Source of the DNA: Cheilinus undulatus
Taxonomy: Eukaryota; Chordata; Actinopteri; Labriformes; Labridae
Direction of reading: 5' to 3'
Length of the DNA stretch: 64,000 bases
Assembly: GCF_018320785.1 (NCBI RefSeq)
Contig: NW_024571694.1
Coordinates: 1-64,000, forward strand
The position numbers were made by a program, and so were the translations under genes. Of the stretch, positions 10,990-23,472 are shown in pieces (position 1 is the first letter of the stretch; each line of letters opens with the position of its first letter). A model generated the notes under the pieces. The model was not told the origin of the DNA, made no database searches, and saw nothing but the letters and a program-made list of their open reading frames with translations.

Positions 10990-12330
10990 CAGAGTGGCAG
11001 AGGACCTCAAACACATCACCATAGAACCAGATGAAATACTCATATCCCACGATGTACTATCTCTGTTCACAAAGACCCCGGTTGAAGCCACTCTCAACAT
11101 TGTACATAGCAGACTCAGCAAGGACAAATCACTCCCAAAAGGAACCAAACTCACAACAGAATACATGACACTCCTCAGATTCATAGCCACATCCACTTAT
11201 TTTCAATACCAAGGAACAGTATACAAACAAAAAGAACGATTTGTAATGGGAGACCCACTATCAGCAATAATGAGTGCTTTTTTTTAATGAAAGACCTGGA
11301 ACAACAAGCCATCACCACAGTACCATCTGACTGCAGAATCACACTCTGGAAAAGATATGTTGACAACTTTCTGGAAAAATCAAAACAGCCCACACACAAC
11401 AGCTCACAGACCATCTGAATACCATTGACCACACTGGCAGCATTAGATTCACACACGCAGAGGAGTCAAACAAAGAAACAGCATTTTTGGACCTTAAAAT
11501 ACACCACAACAACGACGGCAGCTTGAACATAAAAATACATAGGAAACCCACACACACAGACCAATACCTACTATGGACATCTGAGCACCCAACAGCACAT
11601 AAACTGTCAGTAGTCAGGACACTATATAACCAGACCACCATCATCACAGACACTCAGGACAAGGAGGAGGAGGAGGCACACATACACAATGCACTCACCA
11701 AATGTCATTATCCACAATGAGCTATAGACAAAGGAAAACAGCAGGCACCAAACACCGAAAAGAAAAAGAGGAAACAGAACACTCACAGCATCAACAAACC
11801 TGCCATAGTCACGTTAACATACATCAGGGGGTCACAGAACGCATACAGAGGGCCATGAGGAAACACAACATAAACACACCTGTCAAACCTCACACAAAAC
11901 TCAGTTACTAGTCCAAAAGGACAGAATACAGCCAGAACACAAATGTGATGTAATATGTGAGATACCATGTCTATCTTGCAATAAAACATATGTGGGGGAA
12001 ACAGGAAGACCTTTTGGGACTCGGAAAAAAAGAACACCAAAAGAATGCGAAAAAGAAACTGTAAACGGACAAACAAGAGCAATAAGAGACCAAGCAGAGC
12101 AGGAAAACTTGAAATCAGCAAATCAAATATCTGACCACTGCAAAAGACAAAACCACATCGTGGACTGGAAAAACGCCAGGGTCATCCATGCCAAAAGCAA
12201 CAAATACCACCGCTGGATCAGAGAGGCCATCGAGACCTGCAAACGAGGTCCGTGGGGCATGAACCGGGACGAGGGAGCCTACACCTTGTCACACAAGGTA
12301 GGGGGCGTAAGCTTCCCCTACTGTATGACA
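10990..12330 (+). pseudogene. Penelope-type reverse transcriptase and GIY-YIG endonuclease, broken
   Basis: The reading frame is in pieces. Bases 10996-11285 encode the RT region with SHDVLSLFTKTPV and the stretch leading to MGDPLSAIMS, typical of Penelope-like RTs. A frameshift in a T-run near 11280 follows, then KRYVDNF (the YVDD-type motif with one D lost, at about 11350). Bases 11487-11720 hold thumb-like sequence (KIHRKPTHTDQYL). After several stops, 11950-12290 encode the GIY-YIG domain (VGETGRPFGTRKK) and its helical continuation. The N-terminal part of the normal protein is missing, so the element is 5'-truncated in coding terms. Not functional. Confidence 0.85.
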
Positions 12331-12503
12331 AAACCATATAAGCAGCCTACAGGACACGTCACAGCACCATCACGTGACACTTCTGAGGAAGGCTACAGGA
12401 AGTAGCTGAAACAGGTAAAGCAGGTAAACAAACGCTCCTGTCTGACTAAATGAAATTTTTACAGTACAGTTTAAACAAAAGACAGAATGAATCCTTACCT
12501 AAG
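12195..12503 (+). repeat. Right arm (true 3' end) of the Penelope-like element
   Basis: This is the 3' end of the element, following the GIY-YIG region. It matches the left arm in reverse complement over about 270 bases. The last about 30 bases before the 13-bp target duplication have no counterpart in the left arm. Confidence 0.85.
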
Positions 12504-12516
12504 ACTTGTGGCCCTC

Positions 12517-14254
12517 ATTCAGCACCCTGGAGCACCCTGGACATTGTTGGAATCACAAAGAAAACAACATTGCACTCACCAGACCTTGACTTCAGTGGTG
12601 TTGACAACTATTTAGTGGAGAAAATTTTCCTGCCAGGAAAAAAAATCTACAAAAATACAGACAGCTTTTCTTGTATTTCCAGTGTTGCTGGGTCAGTAAT
12701 AATGCAGTTTAGGAAGTGAAGAGCAAATCATTCATTATCATAAAAGACTAGTGTTAATAAAGTAGTGTTGATAGGTATTGTTCACTAACAGCAGCTTTAG
12801 GATCTCTGTTCACACACTTAATGGATATTTAATAAGAAAAGCTTTTGGTAGAAAAAAAGTGTACAGGTGTTTTCTCTTGAGACTTTATAAATCAAAATGA
12901 TGAGAATGGATTTTTTTTATTAACCATGTAAAACTTGAATGTTTAATATTCTTGCAATAATGGTGACAGAGAAATAATAGTCCTCTGTTTTACCAGTGAC
13001 CAGCCTGAAGTTGTTTGTTTTGGTGATGTTAGATCTTCTTTCACAGTTCAGCTCCAGCTTTGCAGCTCTGTTCTGAATCTGACTGTTTTCTGACCATACA
13101 GCTGGACAGAAGTACAATAAGACAGGACAATCTAACCTGTGTGTTTTGTCTCTTTGATTTATCAGATTGTTTGTTTTGGAAAGTGTTGTCTCTCTACATT
13201 CTCCCTGAATCAGTGTGAATAGAAGATAACTTTCCTACAATTGTTAATATTTCTGTCTAAAATTTCTGGGAACATCACCACAGACCCACAGTTTTGATAA
13301 CTAAAGATTGTAAATACAAGTCACTGTTGTATGTATTGATTCCAGTCACAGTTGTAAATATTATTTGTGAGTGATAAATTTAGTTTTTGAAATAGATTTT
13401 TTTATAAGATGATGTAAATGACTACTGAGTGGCAGCATCACACTGATGTGGATCTCTTTGCTTCAAATTGTTTTTTTTATTGAAATGTTCCTAACAAGCA
13501 GTCACAGTTTTCTGTTTCCCTCAAACTTGGTGGAAACTGGAAACCAAAAACTTTTTTGTCTTAGTGTGTCTGATCAATACAGAATTGTAACAAATCTCTT
13601 GTTTGAACCAATGTCCATGCTGAATAATTGTAGTGAAATAGATTTCCATTGCAGGTGATGATTTTTTAAATCTTTTCTTTGGTTGTTTTGTTGCTACTAA
13701 TTATGTAATGGTTTTGTCTTTCCAGCAAGTTTTACCTAACATGTTTGAAACTGTGTCATCTGTTAAATATTTTCTGTTTGCATGTTTGAATATTCAGTGA
13801 GCAAACAAAAACATACTATTGAGCTCGCTGACACAAGAGGGCGCTTTGTGTATATGAACTGTCTTGTTCCTGACTGGCTGACTTTTGTGATTGTATGTGT
13901 ATTTTCTTTTTTGATGTTTAATTTGAATACCAAATTAAATCTTAATTTGGTATTTTTAATCATTGATCTTATTTTTAAATTTTCCTAAATAAATGTTTGG
14001 AAAGGAGAACGTGTCTCATGAGTCCTGACTGACAGCTGACACATTAGCAGTGACACTGGAGTTTAGTCTTCACCAACTCTGATTTGTGGTAACAACACGA
14101 GGGTTTACACTGTTCTGTAAAGACGAGGGGAGGGAGCAATATAACTACCACAATGAGTGTAGCAGGTAGCTAACAGCTACCCACATTTAGTTTGTTTACT
14201 CTGAAGTTGTGTTTGATTGTGAGATTTGAAATGTTAAAGTGGAGACTCTGGCGG
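12517..14254. other. Unassigned AT-rich region
   Basis: No gene or recognised mobile element is seen. The start continues the sequence interrupted by the Penelope-like insertion. An AATAAA-type signal occurs near 13987 and could end an old 3' UTR of GIMAP copy A, but nothing links them. Short frames on both strands lack domains. Confidence 0.4.
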
Positions 14255-14370
14255 CTGAATGAACATGCAGGAAAACAGTCCAAATAGCTACTATTTATTT
14301 ACAATGGAGTACTGGTGGCACTGGTATGAAGTTAGCAGTGATAGCACAGGCAGTCCTCAATCCTCCTCCC
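14255..14370. repeat. Dispersed repeat, first copy
   Basis: The stretch with 'agcagtgatagcacaggca' resembles 16630-16755 ('aacagtgatagcacaggca'), including flanking 'tttatttaca' and 'cctcctc' motifs. About 115 bases are recognisably shared. Family unknown. Confidence 0.55.
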
Positions 14371-14499
14371 TTGTCTTTCCTTACAGGCAATAACAACATG
14401 AGAATATGGATCAGCAGCCAGGTTTTTAGGCCATGTCACACCCCTATAATAAAGTCAAATACAGCAGCTGTTTTGTTAAGTGCTGTCAAGTCATCCTTT

Positions 14500-15040
14500 T
14501 GCGATTAGAGATGCATTATATTGGATATTTACCGATATCCCATTGGCAATATTTACAAATTTATTTTAGGTGATACCGACATTAAAACGAAGTTCCCATC
14601 TTAAAACTGAAATCCTTGAAATACATTTTAAAATGTAAGAAACACTGATGTAAAGAGAAAAAAAAGACCAGGTAGGTTATGAGAATAAACTGAATTTAAA
14701 TGACTGTAGCATCAGGCTGCAACATAACAGAAAAAAGAGAAGGGGTCTAAATTTCTGAGTGCACTGTTGGTCCAGCCTAAAACTTCACTAACATATTTGC
14801 TCATACAGACACTATTTACAACTGATATATGCAGATTCTTAAAGCCAAAATATAAGCGTTAAATATCGGTGGAAATTTTCTGATACTGATAATTCATCAT
14901 TCAATACTAAAAAGTACAAGATTTTTGTACACAAGTAAAAGTACAGTTAATCTGGTTAAACTTAAGTAAAAGTAAAACTATGGATTTTAAAATGTACTCA
15001 AAAAGTACAAATACACAAAAAGCTACTTGTGAAACATGAG
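14500..15040. repeat. Probable remnants of short non-autonomous elements
   Basis: Bases 14510-14903 begin with 'agatgcattatattgg' and contain 'accgatatcc' and, near the end, 'atatcggtgg', resembling the ends of a fish hAT-like element, but I cannot fix termini or a target duplication. Bases 14905-15030 are rich in 'aagtaaaagtac'-type motifs common in fish dispersed repeats. No coding sequence. Confidence 0.35.
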
Positions 15041-15111
15041 TTAATGTAATTAGTTTATTTTCAACCCTGAAATTAATAAAGTCTGGCTTTAGGAATTTAT
15101 GTCATAATCTT

Positions 15112-15700
15112 GAAAATCCAATCCAATCCAATCCACTTTATTTATATTGCTCATTTTACAAAACATTACGTTTACCAAAGTGCTGCACAGTGACTAAAAC
15201 AAGTAAAAACCACAGTGAACATAAAAAACATAAAATACATAAAAACTTCACAGGGACTAAAATAAACTTAAAAAGAAACACAGTAGGGCAAATAAACACA
15301 GATAAAAGACACACAGTAGACCACACAACTCTCATGCTGAGTTAAAAGCCAAGGAACAGAAATAAGTTTCAAGATGTGATTTAAAAGTAGGTAAGATGGG
15401 GGACGTTCTGGTTTCAAATTACAGCTCATTCCACAATTTAGGTGTGACAATAGAGAAAGTTCAATCACCACTGGTTTTTAATCTAGACTTTGGAACAACA
15501 AGACGGAGTTGATCTGCTGATCGCAGAGATCTAGACGGGGTGTTAACCTCTAAAAGGTCAGAGATGTACTCAGGAGCAGATCCATTTAATGACTTAAAAA
15601 CAAACATTAAAATTTTAAAATGGATTCTAAAACTAACGGGGGCCAGTGAAGGGAAGCGAGAATGGGGGTGATGTGTTCGTGTATACGAGTCCCTGAAAAT
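15112..15700 (-). mobile_element. L2-type LINE 3' fragment
   Basis: Read on the minus strand, about 15700 to 15400 encodes the C-terminal end of an L2-like ORF2 (HITPILASLHWPPVSFRIHF, then LRSADQLRLVVPKSRLK), with a stop and frame changes. It continues into a 3' tail ending in repeats of TTGGA (plus-strand 'aatccaatccaatccaatcc', 15115-15134). The C-terminal motif parallels that of the L2 at 54146-56015, but the 3' tail differs, so it is another subfamily. It is 5'-truncated and inactive. Confidence 0.75.
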
Positions 15701-16089
15701 GTGTAAAATCTTCTGGAAAATTACAATTTTGAAGATTTTAAATGGTAAATGCCACTCAAGCTGATCAACACCTTTTTTTCACAGCCTTACTAATAAAGAT
15801 GTTCTGCATTTTTGCTGCATTATACCGTATGTGTTGTAATAGTTGTGTAATTGTTAGCAGGTGCCATATGCGGAAATCACGGAGGAGGGTGGGGGTCATT
15901 GAACTCATTGTATAGTCCCCTAAGAATTTATGTCATTGTAAACATGTAATTGTATATCTTATAATATGCTCTGAACACACTTAAGTGAGTTGTAGATGCA
16001 AAACAATGCGTTTAAGATTGACCCTGCCCCCCTCCAGTGCTTCACAGTGGTTCGGTCCGACCTCTTCCCTTCTCCGTTGAGAAGTCCCT
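15701..16089. other. Unassigned region
   Basis: No gene, RNA gene or element is recognised in this stretch. Confidence 0.4.
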
Positions 16090-16190
16090 CAATGCAGGGT
16101 GCAATAGGGGGGCTCCGCCCCCTATTGCACCCAATGTGGGCGTTGCCCAACGTTGGGCATCGCCCACTATTGCACATTGCATTCAGGGTT
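16090..16190. repeat. Nested palindromes with strong hairpin potential
   Basis: A 15-bp perfect stem (gggtgcaatagggggg, 16097-16112, against ccccctattgcaccc, 16118-16132) has a 5-base loop. A second near-palindrome follows (gtgggcgttgccc around 16137-16168), and 'tattgcacattgcattcagg' then matches the left arm again. The GC content is well above that of the surroundings. It may be the end of a fold-back element or a stable DNA hairpin. Confidence 0.7.
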
Positions 16191-16629
16191 ACTAGTCTTT
16201 GTTGCTGTTTTTGTTCACAAAAAGGTGGCGCTGTGCAAAAGTATTTAATGGATGCTAATCAGCAGCAGGTGTCTCACGCTGAGAGGAGGTCGGCAGTCTG
16301 ACAGCAGTGATGAGGTGATGAAGGATGTGATTGTCAATGTGGTACGTGAGAGGACTGTGTATTAGTGTGATTTACTGAGGTATTGGATGTTTTGTTGTCT
16401 TTATCAATAAATGGATTGGCGTATCCAACCTGAACTATTTCTAAATTGTCAAGTTTTATTTGAGTGACTGAAGATTATGTTTAGTGTTTGCTGCAAAGAA
16501 AAGCACACAAAATATGTTTCTAAATGATCATTTTTTTCACAATAAAGATGAAATAATCACTGATGTTCCCACACAAATCATTTCACACAAATGCAAATTA
16601 TAATTGCATGTTTTTGACTCATCTTAAGT

Positions 16630-16755
16630 TTGGAAAACACGCAGGAAACAGTCAAAATAGCCACTCTTTATTTACAGTAGAATCATGGAGGCAGTGGGTA
16701 AATGGTGTGGAGTTAACAGTGATAGCACAGGCACTCCTCAGTCCTCCTCAGTGGT
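16630..16755. repeat. Dispersed repeat, second copy
   Basis: This matches 14255-14370 in the same orientation, with mismatches and small gaps. It is a diverged local repeat of unknown family. Confidence 0.55.
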
Positions 16756-18497
16756 TGACATCCACATTCCTGTGCTGGATATTGTCACTTGATGCTGTGG
16801 TCATATGTGAGTACAACCTGACAAAGCCTACGGCAATTTTATCCCATTTTGTAAATCAAATTAGTGTCCAACTGTGCTGTTCCTGCAAGATGCTTACAGT
16901 AAAATTAGTTTGATGCTGTTTGCATCAGGTTCAAGAGTTCTGTGGCAGCAAAGCAGTATCCATGAAACACAGCTACATCTAGTGGTGAGTGGCTGCATTA
17001 CAGTCAAGACAGAACATTTGACCTGGATTGTAGACCTGAACTGATAGAAAATATTGAAAATTAGTTTAACTTACTAGTAAGTCTGGTGCCAGCTACAGAG
17101 AATTCTGATTTTAATCTTTTAGCAGCATCCCTAGAGATGACTTCTTTTTAAGCAAAAGGGTTTTTGATAATAAACACTCTGTCAAATGTATTTATTATTT
17201 ATTATGAGATGAGACTATAATTTCTTGCCGATCAAATAATCAAAATCTGTGATGTTTCTACACTGAGCATATAAACAGTCAAAATACAAGCAGAGGTGAG
17301 TTGTGAGAGAGAGAAGAGCATGTGTGTGCATTCCCATTTGGAGAACTATGATAGAAAGAGCAGGAGGTAACATCATCAGAGATATCTACACATAAATACC
17401 ACCTGGGCTGCCACCGTTTACTGGAGAGATGCGTCACACCGGCGCCATATTGAAGAGGTGCAGTTGTTGATAAAGAATGTAAGTCTATAATGGCAGGAAG
17501 TCTATCTATGATTAAAATGCTTGTAACTCACAGAAACATCAAACATTTTTCAAGCTGTTTAATTTGTCTCAAATGTCAGACATGCATTTAAGATCAAGGG
17601 TTCTCGATCCAATGACAAATGCAGGATTTCATACTGAAATTCTTTATCTAATATACAGGTGCATGTCAGTTTGGGGTTTCCATTAGTAAGCCATAGTGGC
17701 GTCGCCTGCCCTGGGCATCCTGGGCAGGGTTGCCAGGTCTGTGTGACAAAACCAGCCCAATGACCAATAAAACTAGCCCAAAACCAGCCCAATGCTGACA
17801 TTCACAGACATTCTGCTTTTCTGTGGGTGGCATGTATGTCTGTGTGCCATGTTCCATGTTTTCCTGCCTCTCTGCAGGTTGTTTTAGTTGTAGTTTTTCT
17901 GCTACAGAAATTAAATACTCATACACTAGACACAGGGGCGCAACTACCTACTTTCTGAGGGGTTTCTGTGAGAAGCTTTTCAAAGAGCTGATGAATTATG
18001 GGTGTCTGGGTATTTATATTTCATATTTGGACATTTACTGTGGTTCTGTGACTCTGTTAACTTAAAGGGATGCTTTCTATTTTTTTTCTCTAATTTTTGA
18101 TACTTTTTAGCTAAAGGGGGAGGGTCCTCATGTTTTTTCTTTGCCCTGGGCCTCTAAATAGCTAAAACCGGCCCTGCCTCACACCTGCAGCTCCCCCTCA
18201 CAGATCGTTCTGCCAGTTTGTTGCTTTCATTTTTCTGTTTCTGCCCTTTTGACAGTATTTATCATTAATACGTTTAAGATCAAATAAAACACCCACGTTT
18301 GGACAAGTTCTACTCAGTTTTACATTATTTTAAGATGTGATCCGTGTGTGTTTGGCTCGTTGATGATGATGCGCATCTCAAAAGTCATCATTAAAAACGA
18401 GTATGGGAGAGCATCGGCAGGAAATGACGGAAGAAATGTGTTAAAACGAGGGACTTAGAAGCTTCAACACAAGACAGCACACCTCTATGAAGCTAAT
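16756..18497. other. Unassigned region with repeat-like pieces
   Basis: No gene is recognised. Bases 17690-17810 contain repeated 'accagcccaa' motifs. Bases 17932-18178 run from 'caggggcgcaac' to 'aaaccggccctg', similar to the ends of fish non-autonomous elements, but no clear target duplication flanks them. The remaining sequence has only short frames without domains. Confidence 0.35.
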
Positions 18498-19149
18498 ATG
18501 GACTTACTGAAGAGACGCAGTGCAGTGCAGTATGTGATGAACTCGGACTTAAGCCTGAAGCAAACCCGTCCTGTCGGCAACTGAGAAGGCTAATCCTGAG
18601 TTGTTTAGAGAGTGAGGAGATAACAGGTTTAGAAGATAAAGGATTATCAGTGCTTTTGGCCACAAATGATTTTACTGACAACTTGGAAAAAGCGATTGAA
18701 ACCACGGGTGAAGCTGCTGCATCGGCAGTTCAAGAGGCTATCAGTGAGCAACCAGAGACAGTGTAAGAGCACCCTCTACTGACGCAAGATGGTACTGCAC
18801 CCTCAGAGCTCTCACTGCAGAATCCAAGTAGCTTGACACATTCAGAAAAAGAGACAGAGCACACTAGAAGCCTTGTGCATCCCATTTACAGAAAGGATTT
18901 CAGAATTATTGGACAAATAGGTGAAGTTGGACAAAAAGACAAACTGAATTTCACCAGCCTTGAGAGACAAATCGAACGTGGTCTACAGAAGGGTTATGAA
19001 GAAGGGGAGATAGTGGAAGCAGTAATTCAGTCCATTGCACCTGAAGTTAAACTGAAGAGCTACCTTGAAAGCAGACCAAAACTGTCACTGAATTCCTTAC
19101 GGCAAGTCCTTAGGACATTGAAAAGGATGCCACTGAACTGTATCACTCA
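18498..19149 (+). pseudogene. Gag N-terminal region, broken
   Basis: A frame opens with ATG at 18498 (MDLLKRRSAVQ) but shifts near 18530 into the continuing frame (LSVLLATNDF). That frame meets a TAA at about 18764 and then runs on (SLTHSEKETEHTR) to about 19112. One base appears to be missing in 'acattgaaaagg' near 19118, shifting into the long frame that follows. It is recognisable as gag-like by position and by its charged helical character; no conserved domain was identified directly. Confidence 0.6.
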
Positions 19150-21864
19150 TTGACCCGTGCTGTCCAAGAGCCTAAAGAAACCCCTGTCCAGTTTCTCATC
19201 CGCACCATGGACCTCAGACAGAAAGTGCTCTTTGCATCTGAAAGAGCCAAGGCAGGGCTGAAGTATAATCCAGAGCTCATAAAGACCCAGTTCTTGCAAA
19301 CAGTGTTGACAGGTTTGCAGGATGATGCAGTTCGTGTGGATATCAAGCCTTACTTGGAGGACCTGTCTGTGTCAGATGAGGTGCTGCTTGAGAAGATGAG
19401 CATTGCCTACAGTGTGGAAGTGGAGAGGAGAAATAAACTGCTGTCGGTTTCCAAACAAAGAGGAGTTAAAGTGGCTATGATCCATGAAGAGGAGAACAGT
19501 GAAGTTGAGCAGGTCAGTGTCTCAAAGAAAAACAAAAGCTCTACATCTAAGTCCAACCCCATACTTGAGAAGCTTGATGCAGGAAATAAAGTCATATGTG
19601 AAGCACTGCAAAATCTCACTACACATGTTGCCAGCCTTAGTCAAGTGAAAACATGCAAAGAAGAAAACAAAACACATAAAGCTCAGCAGAAAAACTCTGC
19701 GACTCCCAAACGAAAACCAAGAAAGTGTCGTGAGTGTGAGAAATCAAATCCAGAGGGAAGATGCACGCACTGTTACAAATGCGGCAGTAATGAACATTGG
19801 GCTATAGGTTGTCACAAAAGAAAAGAGACTGTTGCAAGCACTTGTAAAATAGAAGTCTGCAATGAGTTAAACCTTGATGCTGCACTACTTAACCAAGCTC
19901 CATTGTCAAAGAAACCGGAGAAGGCAGCCAAGCTGGTGGGACGAAAAAGTCTAGTTCAGTGCAACCTGAGAGGAGTTCCTACAGCAGTGTTATGGGACAC
20001 AGGATCCCAAGTGTCCATGGTCGACATGAAGTGGAAAGAAATACACCTACCAGATGCTGAGATACGACCTGTGAAAGAGCTTCTTGATGAAGGTGTATTG
20101 GACCTTTCTGCTGCAAACGGAACTAAAATACCTTACGAGGGATGGATTGAAGTGGAGTTCAACCTGGCAGGAAATAAGGACAGTGAACTCTTAGTACCCA
20201 TCTTGGTGAGTACGGACCCTATTGTAAGACCAATCATAGGTTTCAACGTCATAGAAGAGTTAGCACAGACCAGCACGTCTACTGATAGAGCAATGACAAA
20301 CAAATTTGTGCACAGTCTGGGATCAGCACTTGATGTTGGGCACAAAAAAGCCAAAGCAGTATACTCAGTACTGAAAAACCAGAAAAGCAGCTCAGAAAGT
20401 CAAACTGCAAGGCTAGGAAGACAGGACGTTATCATCCCAAAGCACAAGATGGTAAAGGTTGCTTGTGGAAAACTCAATAAGAACATATTAAAGGAACAGT
20501 ATGCAATACTGGGACCAAACGAGAGCACACCTTGGTCTGCTGGACTTCTGATAAAACAACAGTTAATACAGTTACTTACAGAAGATAAAGCTACTATCTC
20601 AGTTGTAGTTGAAAACAACACAGATGATGATATCAGACTACAGAACAGAACTGTGCAAGGGTGGTTATATGCAGTAGACACCATACAAAGTGTTGAAGAG
20701 AAAACAACTGATGCATCACCAGAGCCACAAAAACAAAGTGAAAATTCAAGCGAATGCAAACAAGTGACACAGTTTCAGAAAATGACAAATGAAAATTACA
20801 GTGAGGGCAAACCTGTAAAAGAATGCTGGGATCCACCTGTTGATCTCTCCCACTCAACAACAGAGCAGCAACACAAAGTAAGGCAAATGCTGAAGGAAGA
20901 GTGTGAGGTGTTTGCTAGGGATGACTGGGACACAGGATGCATTCCTGACCTGCAGATGTCAATACGTCTAAAAGATGACATCCCAGTGACCAAAACATAC
21001 AACGCCATTCCACGTCACCTGTATCAGGAAGTCAAAAAACACATTCAGGATTTGCTCAGCCGAGGATGGATCCAAAAGTCAACCTCTTCTTACTCGTCAC
21101 CAATCGTGATAGTCAGAAAAAAAGACTCCTCCATCCGACTGTGTATTGACTATCGACAACTAAATGAAAAGACACACCCTGATCGCCATCCCATCCCAAG
21201 AATTCAGGAAATCTTGGAGAATCTTGGAGGAAACTCATGGTTTACTGTACTCGATCAAGGTAAAGCATATCATCAAGGTTTCGTCAGTGAAGAGAGCCGA
21301 GCATGCACTGCCTTCATCACACCTTGGGGATTATGTGACAACAACCCTCTGACATATATCATGAAAACTGCAAAACTGAATGCTGTAGGGCATCGGTGGG
21401 TGTCAGAGTTGGCTGACTTCCACTTTACCCTGAAGTACAGACCAGGAACTGTCAACCGCGATGCAGACTGTCTTTCACGTCGGCCTGCAGAAATGGAAAA
21501 GATTATGTCAGAATGCATGGAGGAGTGTAAACCAGATGACATTGCTGCAATTGAGGAAGGACTACAAGCTCAAAAAGAAGGTGAAACGGACTGGATTTCA
21601 GCCATTACCTGTAAGGTGGATGTTTTGACTGAGCTGACTTCTGCACGTGACACAACCATCCAACCAATACCAGCTGAAAGTATTCAGGCAGGTCAAAGAG
21701 AGGATGAGGTGATAAGCAGAGTTATCACTCTAAAGCAACAAAATGATCGTCTGAGATACAAAGACAAAATCAGGGAGCCAGCAGCTGTCAAGCGCCTCCT
21801 GAGGGAGTGGCTGCGTCTCTATCTGGACAAAGGTGGAATCCTGCACAGAAAGACCAACGTCTGA
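19150..21864 (+). pseudogene. Gag-Pol: zinc knuckle, protease, partial reverse transcriptase
   Basis: The open frame is 904 codons. About residue 211 is a CCHC zinc knuckle (CYKCGSNEHWAIGC); about residue 281 is an aspartic protease active site (WDTGS). The reverse transcriptase begins (SRGWIQKSTSSYSSPIVIV and LCIDYRQLN), but after FITPWG at about 21330 the frame jumps straight to RNase H-end sequence (FTLKYRPGTVNRDADCLSRRP). The YxDD catalytic box, the thumb and most of RNase H are therefore deleted in frame. The frame ends at a TGA (21862-21864) just before the integrase zinc-binding domain. The product could not reverse transcribe. Confidence 0.88.
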
Positions 21865-23472
21865 ACTCAGCTTGTGGTTCCTGAGAAGTTCAAGCCACTC
21901 ATCTATCAGCAACTGCATGAGGAAATGGGACATTTAGGTGCTGATAGAGTGATCGCTTTAGCCAGAGAGAGATTCTTTTGGCCAAAGATGAGAGAAGACA
22001 TTGAACATTATGTTACCAAGGTATGTCGTTGCCTGAAACAGAAAAAACCAAACAGAAAGACAAAGACACCACTATAAAGTATAACAACATCAGCACCATT
22101 TGAAATGATCTCCATTGATTACCTGCATCTGGAGAGAAGCAAAGGTGGAGTGGAATACATACTGGTGGTTGTAGACCACTTTACAAAATTCGCACAGGCC
22201 TATGCAACACCAAACAAGTCAGGTAAAACAGCAGCACGCAAGATCTTCGACGACTTCATTCTCAGATTCGGCTTTCCAGCTAAGATCCACCATGACCAGG
22301 GGAGGGAATTTGAAAATGAGCTGTTTAAGAAACTGCAAAGCTACAGTGGTATTCAACATTCAAGGACAACGCCATACCATCCGCAATCTAACCCAGCAGA
22401 ACGTCTGAACAAGACTTTGCCAAGTATGCTTCGAACACTGGAAGAAACTCAAAAACCAAACTGGAAAGACTATCTGAACAAAGTGGTTCATGCATATAAC
22501 TCCACTGTCCATGAATCGACAGGATTTTCACCATTTTTCCTGCTTTTCGGAAGAGAGCCAATCTTACCCATTGATCTGCTGTTTCCAAGAGAACAAGCAA
22601 ACCCACAGTCACATGCAGGTTATGCTGAAAAATGGCAAAGATCAATGCAAGAAGCTTATAACATTGCTCAAGAAAACATGAGAAAAGCGTGTGAAAGAGG
22701 ACAAAAACACTACAACCAGAAAACATGGAGTTCTGTGTTACAACCTGGAGACCATGTACTGATTCAGAACCTGTCAGAACAAGGAGGACCAGGAAAAATA
22801 CGTGCTTTTTGGGAAAACAAGGTACATGTTGTTAAGGAAAGAAGAGGAACAAACGGTCCTGTATATGTAGTAAGACCTCTAGATGGAGAAGGTAGAGAAA
22901 GAGTGCTACACAGAAATCTTCTGTTACCTTGCCCTTACCTTGTTGATGCACAGAGTAAACTCCCAAAAGAAAGGAACAAGGATCAGATGAAAGAAAAGAA
23001 CATACACAGACCAAGAGAAAGAGTTCAGATACCCGCTGAAGATGCAGAAAGTTCAAGTGAAGAGGAGTACAGCATGTGGTGGCCTGAAATGACACCCAGC
23101 ACTCGCCTCAACCCGCATGCTTCAGTCTTCAACCCTGCAACCATGCATCCCAGAGTAGAAACTGAGGCTGAACAACTCATCCAGGGGGAGAGGACCCAGC
23201 CACAGGAAAGAGGAGACACTACTGAGGACATGGATCAGGCAGAGGAGGAGACCAGACCCCAGGAGGAGGACATGCTGGAGCAGGAGATGAGCTGTAGCCT
23301 AGATTCAGACTTTGAAGTTCAGGAACCAGAGCTCCAGGTGTATGATGAACATGCTGTGTCTTCAGAGGATGACCAAGTCGAGAGAGCCAGACACTCTACG
23401 AGAACTCGTCAACCAAGACGTATCCTTACATATGAGTTAGGAAAGCCTAGTGTCACACCCTTTAGACAGTAG
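21865..23472 (+). pseudogene. Integrase portion of Gypsy pol, interrupted
   Basis: Bases 21874-22077 encode the zinc-binding region (HEEMGHLGADR, then CRCLKQKK), ended by a TAA. The catalytic core follows from about 22090: ISIDYL (first D), HHDQGREFE (second D) and NPAERLNKTL (E). After it come the GREPILP motif, a C-terminal domain (QPGDHVLIQN) and an acidic, proline-containing tail to the stop at 23470-23472. Two nonsense codons separate it from the rest of pol, but the catalytic residues are kept. Confidence 0.85.

Larger units (their letters stand above)
10699..12503 (+). mobile_element. Penelope-like retroelement with inverted terminal arms
   Basis: The element is bounded by a perfect 13-bp direct repeat, acttgtggccctc, at 10686-10698 and 12504-12516. 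Coding remnants in between are a Penelope-type reverse transcriptase followed by a GIY-YIG endonuclease. The first about 270 bases are the reverse complement of the last about 300 bases, with scattered mismatches and small gaps. Penelope-like elements are known for pseudo-LTRs that occur in direct or inverted arrangement, and this copy has the inverted form. The element lies between the end of GIMAP copy A and unassigned sequence. Confidence 0.88.

Noticed and set aside
10867..11196. Minus-strand frame over the Penelope-like arm and RT
   Set aside because: It is a shadow of the inverted arm and the RT remnant; the RT motifs are on the plus strand.
17932..18178. Complete hAT-like element
   Set aside because: The ends look similar to known types, but the inverted repeats match poorly and the flanks show no convincing 8-bp duplication.
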